A stretch of 31,886 nt of DNA from CAZMGV01 sp964565925. Lineage in GTDB: Bacteria; JAGRBM01; JAHCIT01. The stretch covers positions 1 to 31,886 of the forward strand of contig CAZMGV010000028.1 in assembly GCA_964565925.1 (NCBI GenBank). Direction: 5' to 3'. A program made the position numbers and the translations under genes. Positions within the stretch are counted from its first letter, which is position 1, and each line of letters opens with the position of its first letter. Under the pieces are notes generated by a model, which was not told where the DNA came from, did not search any database, and saw only the letters and a list, made by a program, of their open reading frames with translations. Below are positions 17,201 to 25,935 of this stretch, in pieces.

Positions 17201-18094
17201 ATGACTGAACAAACTGATGAAGAGAATACGCCTGACAGGGCAAGTGCCATTGACTTGGACAGAATACTTCGCATCACGCGCGAAACCCAATGGTCTGTGC
17301 ATCAATTTGACTGGGATAAGCCCCTTGAGGGAGCGGACCACCTGCCGCCGTCCGAACGCAGGGAACTGGGCCTTATGCTGGTCTTTACGGCTGGTCTGGA
17401 ATACCAGGCCGCCGAGATATTCCGCCTCTGCGCACGTTATGTCAAAGATTCACGCGCGAAGCAGATATATGAGTTTTTCTACGTCGATGAAATGCGCCAT
17501 GCTCGCGCCGAGATTGCCATGGCTAGGCGGCTTGGAGTCCGCTGGCAGGACATGCCGCTATTGACCCGGCTCAATTTCCGGACGATGCGGCAAATCTGGC
17601 ATTCGCAGAGCCGGTTTTTGCACGAAGTCACTGCCTCGCAGATCGTACTCTTCGAGATCGGGCTCGATGGGCTGCTGATTCCCCTCCTGAAGGAGAAGAT
17701 CAAGGACTCCCTGCAGGACGAAATCTTCCGCCGGATCGATATTGATGAATCCCATCATCTTGCGATGGACTATTGGCTCCTCGACCGGAAAGGGAGCGAC
17801 AAAGAGAAGACCTTGCTGGAGTTCAAGCTTTCCGAACTGGCCGGGCTCGCGATTGCGGCCCCGTTGGCACCGCTCGGCTTGTGGGCCATATCGCGGGCGA
17901 CACGCAACATGCAGAACGAAATGGGAAGGCCAGAACGCATCAAGACATACTGGGACAGGGTACGAGCCGTGCCGTCAAAAGCTCCTCATGCAATGGACCA
18001 TGGCATATACCGGCAGGGACTAAAGGGGCAGAAAATGTTCATGAATTTCCTGAAGCGTGCGGCGTCGGGACAAAACCGGGGAGCAGCAGCATGA
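17201..18094 (+). CDS. ferritin-like diiron protein, QWSV..FDW family, copy 2
   Basis: A 297-residue paralogue of the products at 14636-15634 and 30081-30953. Ligand positions are Glu67, Glu97/His100, Glu152 and Glu183/His186, a complete diiron set. The QWSVHQFDW motif is at 30-38, with DEMRHARAE and ESHHLAMDYWLLDRKG blocks. A hydrophobic stretch (near 210-230, LAGLAIAAPLAPLGLWAI) could associate with a membrane. The C-terminus differs from the other two copies: it ends in a short basic/Ala tail and lacks the terminal TGR motif. The ATG has AAGGAG upstream. Its stop overlaps the thioesterase start by four bases (ATGA), so the two are translationally coupled. Confidence 0.85.
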   Translation: MTEQTDEENTPDRASAIDLDRILRITRETQWSVHQFDWDKPLEGADHLPPSERRELGLMLVFTAGLEYQAAEIFRLCARYVKDSRAKQIYEFFYVDEMRHARAEIAMARRLGVRWQDMPLLTRLNFRTMRQIWHSQSRFLHEVTASQIVLFEIGLDGLLIPLLKEKIKDSLQDEIFRRIDIDESHHLAMDYWLLDRKGSDKEKTLLEFKLSELAGLAIAAPLAPLGLWAISRATRNMQNEMGRPERIKTYWDRVRAVPSKAPHAMDHGIYRQGLKGQKMFMNFLKRAASGQNRGAAA

Positions 18095-18531
18095 AGCCCG
18101 ACTTCTCGGATCGTTACAACGAGCAGCTTGCGAAGGGAATCATGGCCGCGAATAACGCGATGTCCGGGCTTCCGAAATTCCTCGGCTGCGAGGTCAAAGA
18201 ACTTGGCCCGGGCACCCTGAAAGCGGTACTTCCTGTACGGAATGATCTCCTCACGCCAATAGGTAACCTTCACGGCGGAGTACTCGCAGGGTACATGGAC
18301 CACATCTTGGGTGTGGTGTTGTATCCGCTAATGGTACCCGGCCAATGGGCCGCAACGACCGAATTCAAACTGAACTACCTGGCTCCGGTCAAGGCTGGGG
18401 TGCTTGAAGGCAGCGCCGAAGTCATTGCGATGACGAAGGCGACCGCAGTGGTACGGGGTGAGGTTTCGAATGAGGGGCGTCTGGTATGCGCCGCCCAGGG
18501 AACATTGCTGATCCGGGATCCGAAAAGATAA
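18091..18531 (+). CDS. hotdog-fold acyl-CoA thioesterase, PaaI/4HBT type
   Basis: A 146-residue thioesterase. The active-site segment GNLHGGVLAGYMD (58-70) holds the HGG and Asp typical of the PaaI-like group, followed by the usual TTEFKLNYLAPVKAG strand block. The start ATG overlaps the stop of diiron copy 2, with GGGGAG upstream. It would hydrolyse acyl-CoA to free acid and CoA, either to recycle CoA or to release a dead-end product. The substrate is not readable from the sequence. Confidence 0.9.
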   Translation: MKPDFSDRYNEQLAKGIMAANNAMSGLPKFLGCEVKELGPGTLKAVLPVRNDLLTPIGNLHGGVLAGYMDHILGVVLYPLMVPGQWAATTEFKLNYLAPVKAGVLEGSAEVIAMTKATAVVRGEVSNEGRLVCAAQGTLLIRDPKR

Positions 18532-18560
18532 TATCACTACGTCTGGGGAGAATTGCCAGG

Positions 18561-20117
18561 ATGAATGGGTCAATCGCAAGGAGTCGTTCAGTTCCGAAGC
18601 CTGCTCGCCCCCCGGTGGGCGAACCCGACTATGAAGTGATCATCATCGGGGCCGGGTTCTCGGGCATCGGCGCGGCAATCAAATTGCGTGAAAATGGGAT
18701 CGAGGATTTTGCGATCCTCGAACGCGCCGGTGATTTGGGCGGGACTTGGCGGGACAATACATATCCCGGCATCGCCGTGGATATCACCTCCTTCACCTAT
18801 TCCTATTCGTTTGAACCCAACCCCAATTGGTCGCGGGTGTTCGCCCCCGGAGCCGAACTTTTCAAGTATGCCCAGCACTGCGCCAGCAAATACGATGTAA
18901 AGCGTTACATGCGGTTCAATACGGCGGTAAGCAAGACTGTTTTTGACGAGGCCGAAGATGTTTGGCGGGTTCATCTGGAAAATGGAGAAATGCTCACCGC
19001 CCGCTACATCATCTCGGCCACCGGAGGGCTGATTCACCCGAAACTGCCCGAAATCAGCGGGATCGAATCCTTCAAGGGAAAAACCATTCACACGGCCCGT
19101 TGGGACCATCAATATGACCTGGCTGGCAAGCGGGCGGCCGTGGTTGGGACGGGCGCAACGGCCGTGCAACTCATCCCAGCCATCGCACCAAAGCTGGCAC
19201 ACCTGGACGTCTACCAGCGCACTCCCATTTGGGTCTTGGGCAAAGCCGACCAGCCGGTTCCCGAGTGGCTACAGGCGATTTTTCAGCAGATCCCGGCCAC
19301 ACAGCGTGGTATTCGGTTGCTCACGGATTTTCTGACGGAGATCGTCATGGTCACGGGCGTCGTGTACTTTAAACAGGCCCCGTGGCTCATCAAAGGGGCC
19401 GAGGCTGCCGGTTTGCGGAACCTGCGCCGCCAAATACCCGACAACCCCGAGATGCGGGCCAAATTGACTCCCCACTATGGTTTCGGCTGCAAGCGGCCCA
19501 CCTTTTCAAATGATTACTTCCGCACTTTCACCCGCGAAAACGTGGAACTGATCACCACGCCTATTGAACGTGTCACACGCTCCGGCATTGTCACCAGCGA
19601 TGGCAAGGAGCGAAAAGTCGACGTCCTCATCTGTGCCACCGGCTATCAGACATTTCAGCGAGGGAACTTGCCTTCTTACGAAGTAATCGGACGCGACCGT
19701 TCGGATTTGGGAGGCTTTTGGGCCGAACACCGCTACCAGGCATACGAGGGAGCATCCGTCCCCAAGTTTCCCAATTTCTTCCTGGTGCTCGGACCGTATT
19801 CTTTTTCCGGCTCCTCCTGGTTCGCTATGGTCGAAGCGCAAACGACGCACGCCCTGCGATGCATCAAGGAAACGCGCAGAAGAAAGATGACTCGCGTCGA
19901 AGTCCGGGAAGAGGCCCACGACAGACATTTCCGGAAAATCCTGCGGCGTCAGAAGAACACCGTCTTTTTCAACAATAATTGCACCGGAGCCAACAGCTAC
20001 TATTTCGATCCGAACGGAGATGCACCATTTTTGAGGCCGGCCTCCAGTTATGAAATGCTCTGGAACAGTCGGCACTTCCCCATGACGCACTATAAATTCA
20101 CCCGATTGGGGCGATAA
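18561..20117 (+). CDS. Baeyer-Villiger flavin monooxygenase, 518 residues
   Basis: The second BVMO. The FAD motif GAGFSG is at 30-35, GGTWRDNTYPGIAVD follows, the fingerprint FKGKTIHTARW at 171-181 is a perfect FxGxxxHxxxW match, and GTGATAVQ begins at 196. It lacks the 70-residue N-terminal extension of the BVMO at 5488-7323 and belongs to the mid-sized CHMO/PAMO/HAPMO-like range. A conserved ATG (18561) with GGGGAG ten bases upstream is used; the frame opens upstream but overlaps the thioesterase gene. It is followed 47 bases later by an alcohol dehydrogenase, a common pairing for oxidising an alcohol to the ketone that a BVMO attacks. Confidence 0.94.
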   Translation: MNGSIARSRSVPKPARPPVGEPDYEVIIIGAGFSGIGAAIKLRENGIEDFAILERAGDLGGTWRDNTYPGIAVDITSFTYSYSFEPNPNWSRVFAPGAELFKYAQHCASKYDVKRYMRFNTAVSKTVFDEAEDVWRVHLENGEMLTARYIISATGGLIHPKLPEISGIESFKGKTIHTARWDHQYDLAGKRAAVVGTGATAVQLIPAIAPKLAHLDVYQRTPIWVLGKADQPVPEWLQAIFQQIPATQRGIRLLTDFLTEIVMVTGVVYFKQAPWLIKGAEAAGLRNLRRQIPDNPEMRAKLTPHYGFGCKRPTFSNDYFRTFTRENVELITTPIERVTRSGIVTSDGKERKVDVLICATGYQTFQRGNLPSYEVIGRDRSDLGGFWAEHRYQAYEGASVPKFPNFFLVLGPYSFSGSSWFAMVEAQTTHALRCIKETRRRKMTRVEVREEAHDRHFRKILRRQKNTVFFNNNCTGANSYYFDPNGDAPFLRPASSYEMLWNSRHFPMTHYKFTRLGR

Positions 20118-20164
20118 AGAGCGGTGTTGCGGGCCCGCTGTTTCAGGCGGCTGGAGAACGGAAT

Positions 20165-21259
20165 ATGCCACGGAACGCGGACGCGATGGTGCTGGAACGC
20201 CCGCGGCAAATCAAATTCCGAAGCTTTGAACTGCCGGAAATTGGAGATGATGACGCGCTTCTAAGAGTTGAAGCCTGCGGCCTCTGCGGCACAGATCACG
20301 AGCAGTATTCAGGCGTTCTGCCTTGCCCATTTCCGGTTATTCCCGGCCATGAAACGGTCGGCATTTTAGAACGGGTGGGGGCGAAGGCGCAAGAACGCTG
20401 GAAGGTGAAGCCGGGAGACCGGGTGGCGGTCGAGGTCTTTCAATCCTGCGCCAAATGCCGGAAATGCGCCGAGGGGGATTATCGGAAGTGTGAGAGGCAC
20501 GGCATTGCAGACATGTACGGATTCGTTTCCGTCGGGAAGCCGCCCTCGCTTTGGGGAGGGTACAGCCAATATCAGTATCTCTCGGCTGATTCGCTCGTAT
20601 TGCCAGTTGCGAAAACCCTCAAGCCGGTGGTGGCGACCCTGTTCAACCCGCTGGGAGCTGGAGTCCAATGGGGGGCAAAGATTCCCGGGACCAAGAAGGG
20701 CGACGTGGTGGCGATTCTCGGGCCTGGTATCCGTGGGCTTGCCTGCGCTGTGGCGGCAAAGCTGGCGGGAGCCGGGTTCGTGATGCTGACAGGAGTGGGG
20801 CCAAAAGACGATGTACGCCTGGCCAGCGGACTTCATTTCGGCGCCGATTTGGCAGTGGATATCCGGAAGGAGAACCCAGTGAGTGCGCTCACCCGGGCGG
20901 CGGGATGTCTCGCAGACATCGTGGTGGATGTGACCGCAAAGGCTCCGGCCGCCCTTGGGCAGGCGATCCAACTGGTGCGTCCGGGAGGGACGATTGTGAT
21001 CGCGGGCACTCGCGGCTCGGCCCAAACTCCCGGGTTCTGGCCCGATCTGATCGTGTACAAAGAAATACGCATTGTAGGAGCCCTTGGCGTGGATACCGAT
21101 TCCTACCGCCGGGCGCTGGAGATCCTCGAATCCGGGGCCTTCGACTTCGAAGGCTTGCCAAGAGAGACGGCAGGTTTTGAGGAATTGCCCAAGTTGTTGG
21201 AAGTCATGTCGGGAGAGCAAGGGGCCATACCGCCCATCCACGGAGTGTTCGTGCCATGA
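20165..21259 (+). CDS. zinc-dependent alcohol dehydrogenase (MDR family)
   Basis: A 364-residue medium-chain dehydrogenase. Catalytic zinc ligands are visible as Cys41 in GLCGTDH and His62-Glu63 in GHETVG; the structural zinc site has Cys95, Cys98, Cys101 and Cys109. The NAD(P)-binding loop reads GPGIRG near 190. The ATG has GGAG eight bases upstream. It would oxidise a primary or secondary alcohol; with a BVMO upstream and an aldehyde dehydrogenase in the same operon, either direction of supply is possible. Its stop overlaps the start of the next gene (ATGA). Confidence 0.93.
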   Translation: MPRNADAMVLERPRQIKFRSFELPEIGDDDALLRVEACGLCGTDHEQYSGVLPCPFPVIPGHETVGILERVGAKAQERWKVKPGDRVAVEVFQSCAKCRKCAEGDYRKCERHGIADMYGFVSVGKPPSLWGGYSQYQYLSADSLVLPVAKTLKPVVATLFNPLGAGVQWGAKIPGTKKGDVVAILGPGIRGLACAVAAKLAGAGFVMLTGVGPKDDVRLASGLHFGADLAVDIRKENPVSALTRAAGCLADIVVDVTAKAPAALGQAIQLVRPGGTIVIAGTRGSAQTPGFWPDLIVYKEIRIVGALGVDTDSYRRALEILESGAFDFEGLPRETAGFEELPKLLEVMSGEQGAIPPIHGVFVP

Positions 21260-21849
21260 AAGAACTCAAGAATACGAAAGTCCGGGTAGCCAAGCTGGCT
21301 TCCTCGGATGCGCAAAACGCGGCGCAACAGATCGGCATGCCGGCAGCGATGGCTGGATTAAGTGTGTTCCAAGTGCTGCTCAAAAGCCCCAACACCGCCA
21401 AGCCCCTGAACGACCTGCTCAACGCGCTCCTTTGGAGGAGCAATCTGGATCCGAAACTACGTGAGCTGGTGATCCTGCGCCTCGGCTGGAAGACCGGTTC
21501 CGTCTACGAATGGACTCAGCACTGGCGCTTCGCCAAGGGCATTGGAATGCAGGAGGAAACGCTTCTTGCCGTTCGGGACTGGAAAAACGCGCAAGGACTC
21601 TCTCCCGCCGAACGCGCCGTACTGGCCGCTACGGATGACACGATCGACTCCGGCACCATCAGTGAAGCGACATGGAAGGAATGCACATTGAACATCCCTG
21701 GCGGGGAAGCGGCCCTGATCGATCTCGTGATCTCGATCGGAAACTGGCGGATGTTTTCCTCCCTGCTTCGGAGCCTTCGCATCCCCCTGGAGGATGGGAT
21801 TACCCCTTGGCCTCCCGACGGAAAGGAACCAGAACACGGGGACGAGTAA
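21256..21849 (+). CDS. carboxymuconolactone decarboxylase (CMD)-family protein
   Basis: A 197-residue protein with the helical CMD/AhpD-like domain: LREL(V)ILRLGWKTGSVYEWTQHWRFAKGIGM at about 68-98, matching the pattern R.(E)L.IL......YEW..H...A...G. The redox CxxC of AhpD is absent; Glu85 and His89 remain. Such proteins are often found in catabolic operons with unknown reactions, so peroxidase activity should not be assumed. It overlaps the alcohol dehydrogenase gene by four bases and is the last gene of the plus-strand operon, facing the EthA-type BVMO gene 33 bases away. Confidence 0.85.
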   Translation: MKELKNTKVRVAKLASSDAQNAAQQIGMPAAMAGLSVFQVLLKSPNTAKPLNDLLNALLWRSNLDPKLRELVILRLGWKTGSVYEWTQHWRFAKGIGMQEETLLAVRDWKNAQGLSPAERAVLAATDDTIDSGTISEATWKECTLNIPGGEAALIDLVISIGNWRMFSSLLRSLRIPLEDGITPWPPDGKEPEHGDE

Positions 21850-21882
21850 TCATCCTCTTGCCGGCGCCGGGAAACGGCCACA

Positions 21883-23412
21883 TCACCGCGCAACCGCACG
21901 GCCAGAGCGGGAGCTAGTTCCTGCTATATCCCTACCGGCATTCCGTTCGGGCACCGCCTTGAGCCGCTTTTCGAATCGGAGATATCTATCCTCAACTGGA
22001 TCCTTTTGGAGCATCGGGATATCCCGGTAGTAGTCATGTGTCAGGCGCCAAGGTCCATGACTTCCCTGGACGGGCATACGGTCAGCCGCACGCATGACAT
22101 ACCCGGACTTCAGAGAACCCATCACGGTTTCAGCGGTGCGGCAGCCATCCCGGTCCACGGGGGTCACCACCGAATAACATTTTGAATCCATATGGCGAAG
22201 CAACCTGCACACGTATTCTGCAGCCAAATCTGCCCGCAACGTCCATGAAGCATTCGTGTAGCCAATTACAATAGCCGCGTTAGGAACCCCTTCCAGCAGG
22301 ACGCTCTTGTAAAGCATCGAATCCTGCGGGCCCTTAAGTTTGCCATCAACCAGCACTCTCATGCCGCCCAAAAACTGAAGTTCAAGTCCGGTAGCCGTAA
22401 CGATTATGTCCGCAGGAAGCGTTTCGCCGGACTTCAGCAGGATTCCGCTGGAAGTGAACTTTTCGATATTTCCGGTTATCACGCTCGCTTTCCCGCTCTT
22501 CAAAACCTTGAACAAATCTCCGCCAGGCATGGCGCAAATTCGTTCGTCCCAAGGATCGTAACTCGGTGTAAAATGGCTCATGTCGAAGTCTTTACCGAGC
22601 TGGCGCCGCGCCAAACCCAGTATCAGCTTGCGGGCCTGGGCCGGGAAGGCCCTGGACGCAACGAAACCCCAACGCTGCAAGGCTATATTCCGCAGCCGCA
22701 TTATCCGGTACGCAGCCATGTCGGGGAGCGACTTCATCAACCCCGCAGCCATCGGATCAACCTCCGGCACCGAAACCATATATGTGGGGGAGCGCTGCAG
22801 CATGGTGATGTGCGCGGTCTTTTCTGCCATGGCCGGCAGCAAGGTAACCGCCGTCGCTCCGCTGCCGATAATGACCACCCGCTTTCCCGAATAATCAAGA
22901 TCATCAGGCCAGAACTGTGGATGGATGACCGTTCCCCGGAAATCCTTTTCACCCGGGAACTCAGGCCTGTATCCCTTGTCGTAGTTGTAATAGCCCGTAC
23001 AGATCATGAGAAATTTTGCTGTCCAGACTTCCTCGCGACCCTCTTTTTCGTTCACCGTACGCAGGGTCCAGCACTGATCCTGGCTATCCCATGAGGCCTC
23101 TAGCACCTTCCGGCCAAAACGGATTTTCTTGTCCACCCCATATTCTTTCGCGGTGTCAATTACGTACTTTTTGATCGAAGGACCGTCGGCCAGGGTTTTT
23201 GGATTGGTCCACGGCCGAAAGTTGTATCCGAACGTGAACATGTCCGAATCAGACCGGATCCCGGGATACTTAAACAGATCCCAGGTTCCGCCAATTTCCG
23301 AGCGGCGCTCAAGAATCGCGACGGATTTCCCCGGACATTTCCGGGCAAGGTGACAGGCGGCACCGATTCCTGAAATACCGGCCCCAATGATCAGGACATC
23401 TAGTCGGTCCAC
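21883..23412 (-). CDS. Baeyer-Villiger flavin monooxygenase, EthA/MymA-like
   Basis: A 509-residue BVMO of a different type from the other two. GAGISG is at 10-15, GGTWDLFKYPGIRSDSDMFTFGY at 41-63, and the fingerprint FRGTVIHPQFW at 158-168 with PDDLDYSGK after it, as in the ethionamide monooxygenase (EthA) and MymA group. GSGATAVT starts near 183. These enzymes act on long-chain or aryl ketones and some S- or N-containing compounds. The GTG start has AAGGGGA upstream. It is the third gene of a tight minus-strand unit, 33 bases after a COG3687 gene. Confidence 0.94.
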   Translation of the reverse strand: MDRLDVLIIGAGISGIGAACHLARKCPGKSVAILERRSEIGGTWDLFKYPGIRSDSDMFTFGYNFRPWTNPKTLADGPSIKKYVIDTAKEYGVDKKIRFGRKVLEASWDSQDQCWTLRTVNEKEGREEVWTAKFLMICTGYYNYDKGYRPEFPGEKDFRGTVIHPQFWPDDLDYSGKRVVIIGSGATAVTLLPAMAEKTAHITMLQRSPTYMVSVPEVDPMAAGLMKSLPDMAAYRIMRLRNIALQRWGFVASRAFPAQARKLILGLARRQLGKDFDMSHFTPSYDPWDERICAMPGGDLFKVLKSGKASVITGNIEKFTSSGILLKSGETLPADIIVTATGLELQFLGGMRVLVDGKLKGPQDSMLYKSVLLEGVPNAAIVIGYTNASWTLRADLAAEYVCRLLRHMDSKCYSVVTPVDRDGCRTAETVMGSLKSGYVMRAADRMPVQGSHGPWRLTHDYYRDIPMLQKDPVEDRYLRFEKRLKAVPERNAGRDIAGTSSRSGRAVAR

Positions 23413-23445
23413 GCTTATCCCCTTTTGTTCAGAACCAAAGCAGGC

Positions 23446-24375
23446 TCAAACGACATCATACTGGCCGCTGAACTGGGCTTTCCAGGCATTGACCAGTTCG
23501 TAACTGTCATGATGCCAGGGATGGAAACCCGGCTTCCAATAGTCAAGCAACCGGACTCCTGTCCTTGACAGAATCCCGCTCCGGCGGTTGAAAAGATTAT
23601 GTCCGAGCCTCCGCCACGACTTGAAATTGGTCAGCTGGCCATCGGCACCCATTACATAGATCATCACGCCGAAAACGACCGGGCCAAGGGCTGCCGCTGC
23701 GACCGGAAGGACCGCGATACGTCGGAAATCGCCGCCGCCGATGGAACGGTACACGTCGTAGGCGACGGCCTTGTGCTCCGTCTCCTCGATCGCGTGCCAG
23801 AGCCACATTGGACGCTGGCTTTCATGAATCTTATTCTGGATATCCTTGTTCCGCAGGAATTCTTCCGCGAGCGTCGCCGTAAAGTGCTCCGCCATGCATG
23901 TAAGCGCCAGCTGGTCCCGCTTCGGAAGCCGCTTAACCAGCCGGAAGGCAACTTCCAACCATTCGTCCAGACGCTCAATGTCCACGCCGGCCTTGGCAAG
24001 ACGCTTGTTGTAATCGACATGCGCTTTTGAATGCAGGATTTCCTGGCTAGTGAACGCCTTGACCTGTTTTACCAGCACCGGATCTTTAACTTTATTGCGA
24101 AAATTGCGCACGGATTCGATGAAAAATCTTTCGCCCTCGGGGAACAGCAAAGACATCATATGAAAAAAGTGAGAGGAGGCTGGGTCATTATCGAAAAAAT
24201 ATATCGGACTGCCCTCAATACCGCTCAGGTCCATTTTCCGGACATCAATGCTGGCATCCTTCGGCAGACGGGTGCCCTGCACCCCCCGCCTCCGGTCTTT
24301 CCGGCTAGGAACCACCGTTCCTAAATTCGCCGCGTTTTTGCTTGTACCCGTCTGTGTCGATCCGATTGCTTCCAT
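23446..24375 (-). CDS. PF10118/COG3687 metal-dependent hydrolase-like diiron protein, second copy
   Basis: A 309-residue paralogue of the product at 3297-4205. It shares LLFPEGERFF (77-85), QEILHSKAH with Glu112, His115 and His119, EHFTA (163-167) and WHAIEETEHKAVAYDVY with Glu197, Glu200 and His201. A hydrophobic segment follows (about 220-240). The N-terminus has an extra 30-40-residue basic, poorly conserved leader. The ATG has AGAAGAGAG upstream. The gene lies between another diiron gene (35 bases) and a BVMO gene (33 bases), mirroring the association of the first copy with a BVMO. The reaction is unknown. Confidence 0.87.
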   Translation of the reverse strand: MEAIGSTQTGTSKNAANLGTVVPSRKDRRRGVQGTRLPKDASIDVRKMDLSGIEGSPIYFFDNDPASSHFFHMMSLLFPEGERFFIESVRNFRNKVKDPVLVKQVKAFTSQEILHSKAHVDYNKRLAKAGVDIERLDEWLEVAFRLVKRLPKRDQLALTCMAEHFTATLAEEFLRNKDIQNKIHESQRPMWLWHAIEETEHKAVAYDVYRSIGGGDFRRIAVLPVAAAALGPVVFGVMIYVMGADGQLTNFKSWRRLGHNLFNRRSGILSRTGVRLLDYWKPGFHPWHHDSYELVNAWKAQFSGQYDVV

Positions 24376-24410
24376 GAATTAACTCTCTTCTGGTAAATTA
24401 AATTTCCCGT

Positions 24411-25688
24411 TCAGGCTTTTGCGGTCGCAATAGCGCTGCCCCAAACTGACTGCCGGTTTTGCTTGGCCAGCCAGCGGCCAATGATCGAACCCACTCCGCC
24501 GAAGATGTCGTTTCCAAATACTTCCCGTTCGCGCAACTCCATGTCCTGGCTCAGCTCGCCAATCCCGAGCAGAGTATAATCGCGGAAACCTTCGTATTTT
24601 TCTGGCTCAAGAACCCGTACCCAGCGGTTAAACAGGATGTTGGCTCCCATCAGGAATTCAGTCCGTTCGAATGGCAGCGGAAACCCGGAGTTCTCCGCCA
24701 GTCGGGAGACCTTGGAAAGCGTCTTGCCAAAAAATGCGAACGTGTCGTACCCGAGAGTGTCAAAAAGCGGCTTAAATTCGAGAATCAGCGGCCCGATAGG
24801 CAAGAACATCATTGCCCTCGCCCACTGGTACCGCCTGCTGTGAGTGACATGGTACGGAATATTGCCAAGCTTCGCGTAGGTCTGCGGAAACGCCGAATGC
24901 CTCGACTCGTCCATGTGGAAACCGCGCATAATGTGACGCAGGCCCGGCTGATTCTCCAGGAAGCCAAAAATACTCGTCGCAAAGCCCTCGAGCACGACGT
25001 TCATGCCGAACAGCTTGTGATAGTAGTCCTTGCGGGCTATCACCTCTACCAGTGCCTTGCCGCTTCCTGTCATCGGGTAGATTCTGTCCAGCGACTTGCA
25101 CATCTCCCGCAGTGTAAAGAAATGTTTCGCCTCCTCCATGACCTGCATGGCCATGCCAAGCTTGGCTCCCGTGCCCTGAACAACAGGCATCAAGGTTGCG
25201 GAAGTATACAGCGCGTAAGCTTCGCCGTGCGTGATAAAGGAAACCAGCCGCATCAGGGCTTCGCGCTTTTCGGGACTATGAGCTTCGTGAAATTCCCGCC
25301 GGACCTCATCCGATGTGGCCCTTTCCACCGACTGCTTGATTTCCTCGGTAATAATCACCGGGTCCATAAAACTCGTCGACGCAGTGACCGCACCACCGTT
25401 GCTGGCCACGTAGTCCGCCTTGGAAGCGTCACGAATATTCAGGTACGGCGCGATAAGCTCCGCCTTCCAGATGTGCGCGAGCGCCTTCTCGTAATTGCGC
25501 TGCGTAAGGAGCTCCATCTCGCCGCCATGGAACGTTGCTGTGGAGTCGTCGTAACGGTTGGCCATTTTCTTCGGATTATCGGCCCATTTCCTCAGCCTAG
25601 CATCGAGATACCTTTCGTTCAGAAGGTCCAAGCCTTTGATTGCCGACTTGAACGCCACATCTGCTTGCTTCTGACTGATTAGTTCCAT
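24411..25688 (-). CDS. ferritin-like diiron protein, 425-residue type
   Basis: A protein I cannot name, but with a full dimetal signature: Glu156 in THGEAYAL, Glu186/His189 in EEAKH, Glu234 in VLEGF and Glu261/His264 in DESRHSAF. The first 150 residues and last 120 flank this bundle and carry no motif I recognise; no signal peptide is seen, and a moderately hydrophobic stretch near 290-305 (MMFLPIGPLILEF) may be a buried helix. The ATG at 25688 has AAAGGAG nine bases upstream. It is the first gene of the unit that continues with a COG3687 protein and an EthA-type BVMO, and a promoter lies upstream. An O2-activating role is inferred. Confidence 0.8.
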   Translation of the reverse strand: MELISQKQADVAFKSAIKGLDLLNERYLDARLRKWADNPKKMANRYDDSTATFHGGEMELLTQRNYEKALAHIWKAELIAPYLNIRDASKADYVASNGGAVTASTSFMDPVIITEEIKQSVERATSDEVRREFHEAHSPEKREALMRLVSFITHGEAYALYTSATLMPVVQGTGAKLGMAMQVMEEAKHFFTLREMCKSLDRIYPMTGSGKALVEVIARKDYYHKLFGMNVVLEGFATSIFGFLENQPGLRHIMRGFHMDESRHSAFPQTYAKLGNIPYHVTHSRRYQWARAMMFLPIGPLILEFKPLFDTLGYDTFAFFGKTLSKVSRLAENSGFPLPFERTEFLMGANILFNRWVRVLEPEKYEGFRDYTLLGIGELSQDMELREREVFGNDIFGGVGSIIGRWLAKQNRQSVWGSAIATAKA

Positions 25689-25792
25689 GTTCAAACTCCT
25701 TTCAAAACCCAACAGAAATCCCTAGCCGCCGCGAAGCTTCTTACGACACAAATTCCATCCCCGCTTATGGGCAACCGGCACAACATACACCT

Positions 25793-25821
25793 AGTATCGT
25801 GCAGGCCTAGAAACTAGTCAA
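25793..25821 (-). promoter_or_regulatory. candidate sigma70-type promoter for the diiron-COG3687-BVMO unit
   Basis: On the minus strand, TTGACT (25821-25816), a 17-base spacer and GATACT (25798-25793) make a reasonable -35/-10 pair about 105 bases upstream of the start at 25688. Match to consensus is 5/6 and 4/6. Confidence 0.45.
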
Positions 25822-25871
25822 TATCGCTGGATAAATATTTTATAAGTATCTGTTTTTATTTGTTTTTTTTG

Positions 25872-25935
25872 TATAGCTTTTACTATATTATCAAGGCTAG
25901 GATATGTTGACATTATTAATGGCTATTGCTATTCA
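25872..25935 (+). promoter_or_regulatory. inverted repeat and possible promoter ahead of the SDR gene
   Basis: TATAG (25872-25876) and CTATA (25883-25887) form an inverted repeat with a six-base spacer, the same geometry as the core of the repeat at 3168-3183. Downstream, TTGACA (25907-25912) with a 17-base spacer leads to TATTCA (25930-25935), a strong -35 with a weak -10. The remainder of the 406-base intergenic region (25689-26094) is AT-rich and has only a doubtful 71-codon frame at 25904. Confidence 0.4.

Noticed and set aside
17773..18090. Upstream extension of the thioesterase frame to 252 residues
   Set aside because: The extension overlaps the diiron gene in another frame; the ATG at 18091 with GGGGAG and the ATGA overlap is the natural start.
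24459..25682. 407-codon plus-strand frame
   Set aside because: It is fully antisense to the 425-residue diiron gene, which has conserved metal ligands, a strong ribosome site and a promoter. The translation is Arg/His-rich without motifs.
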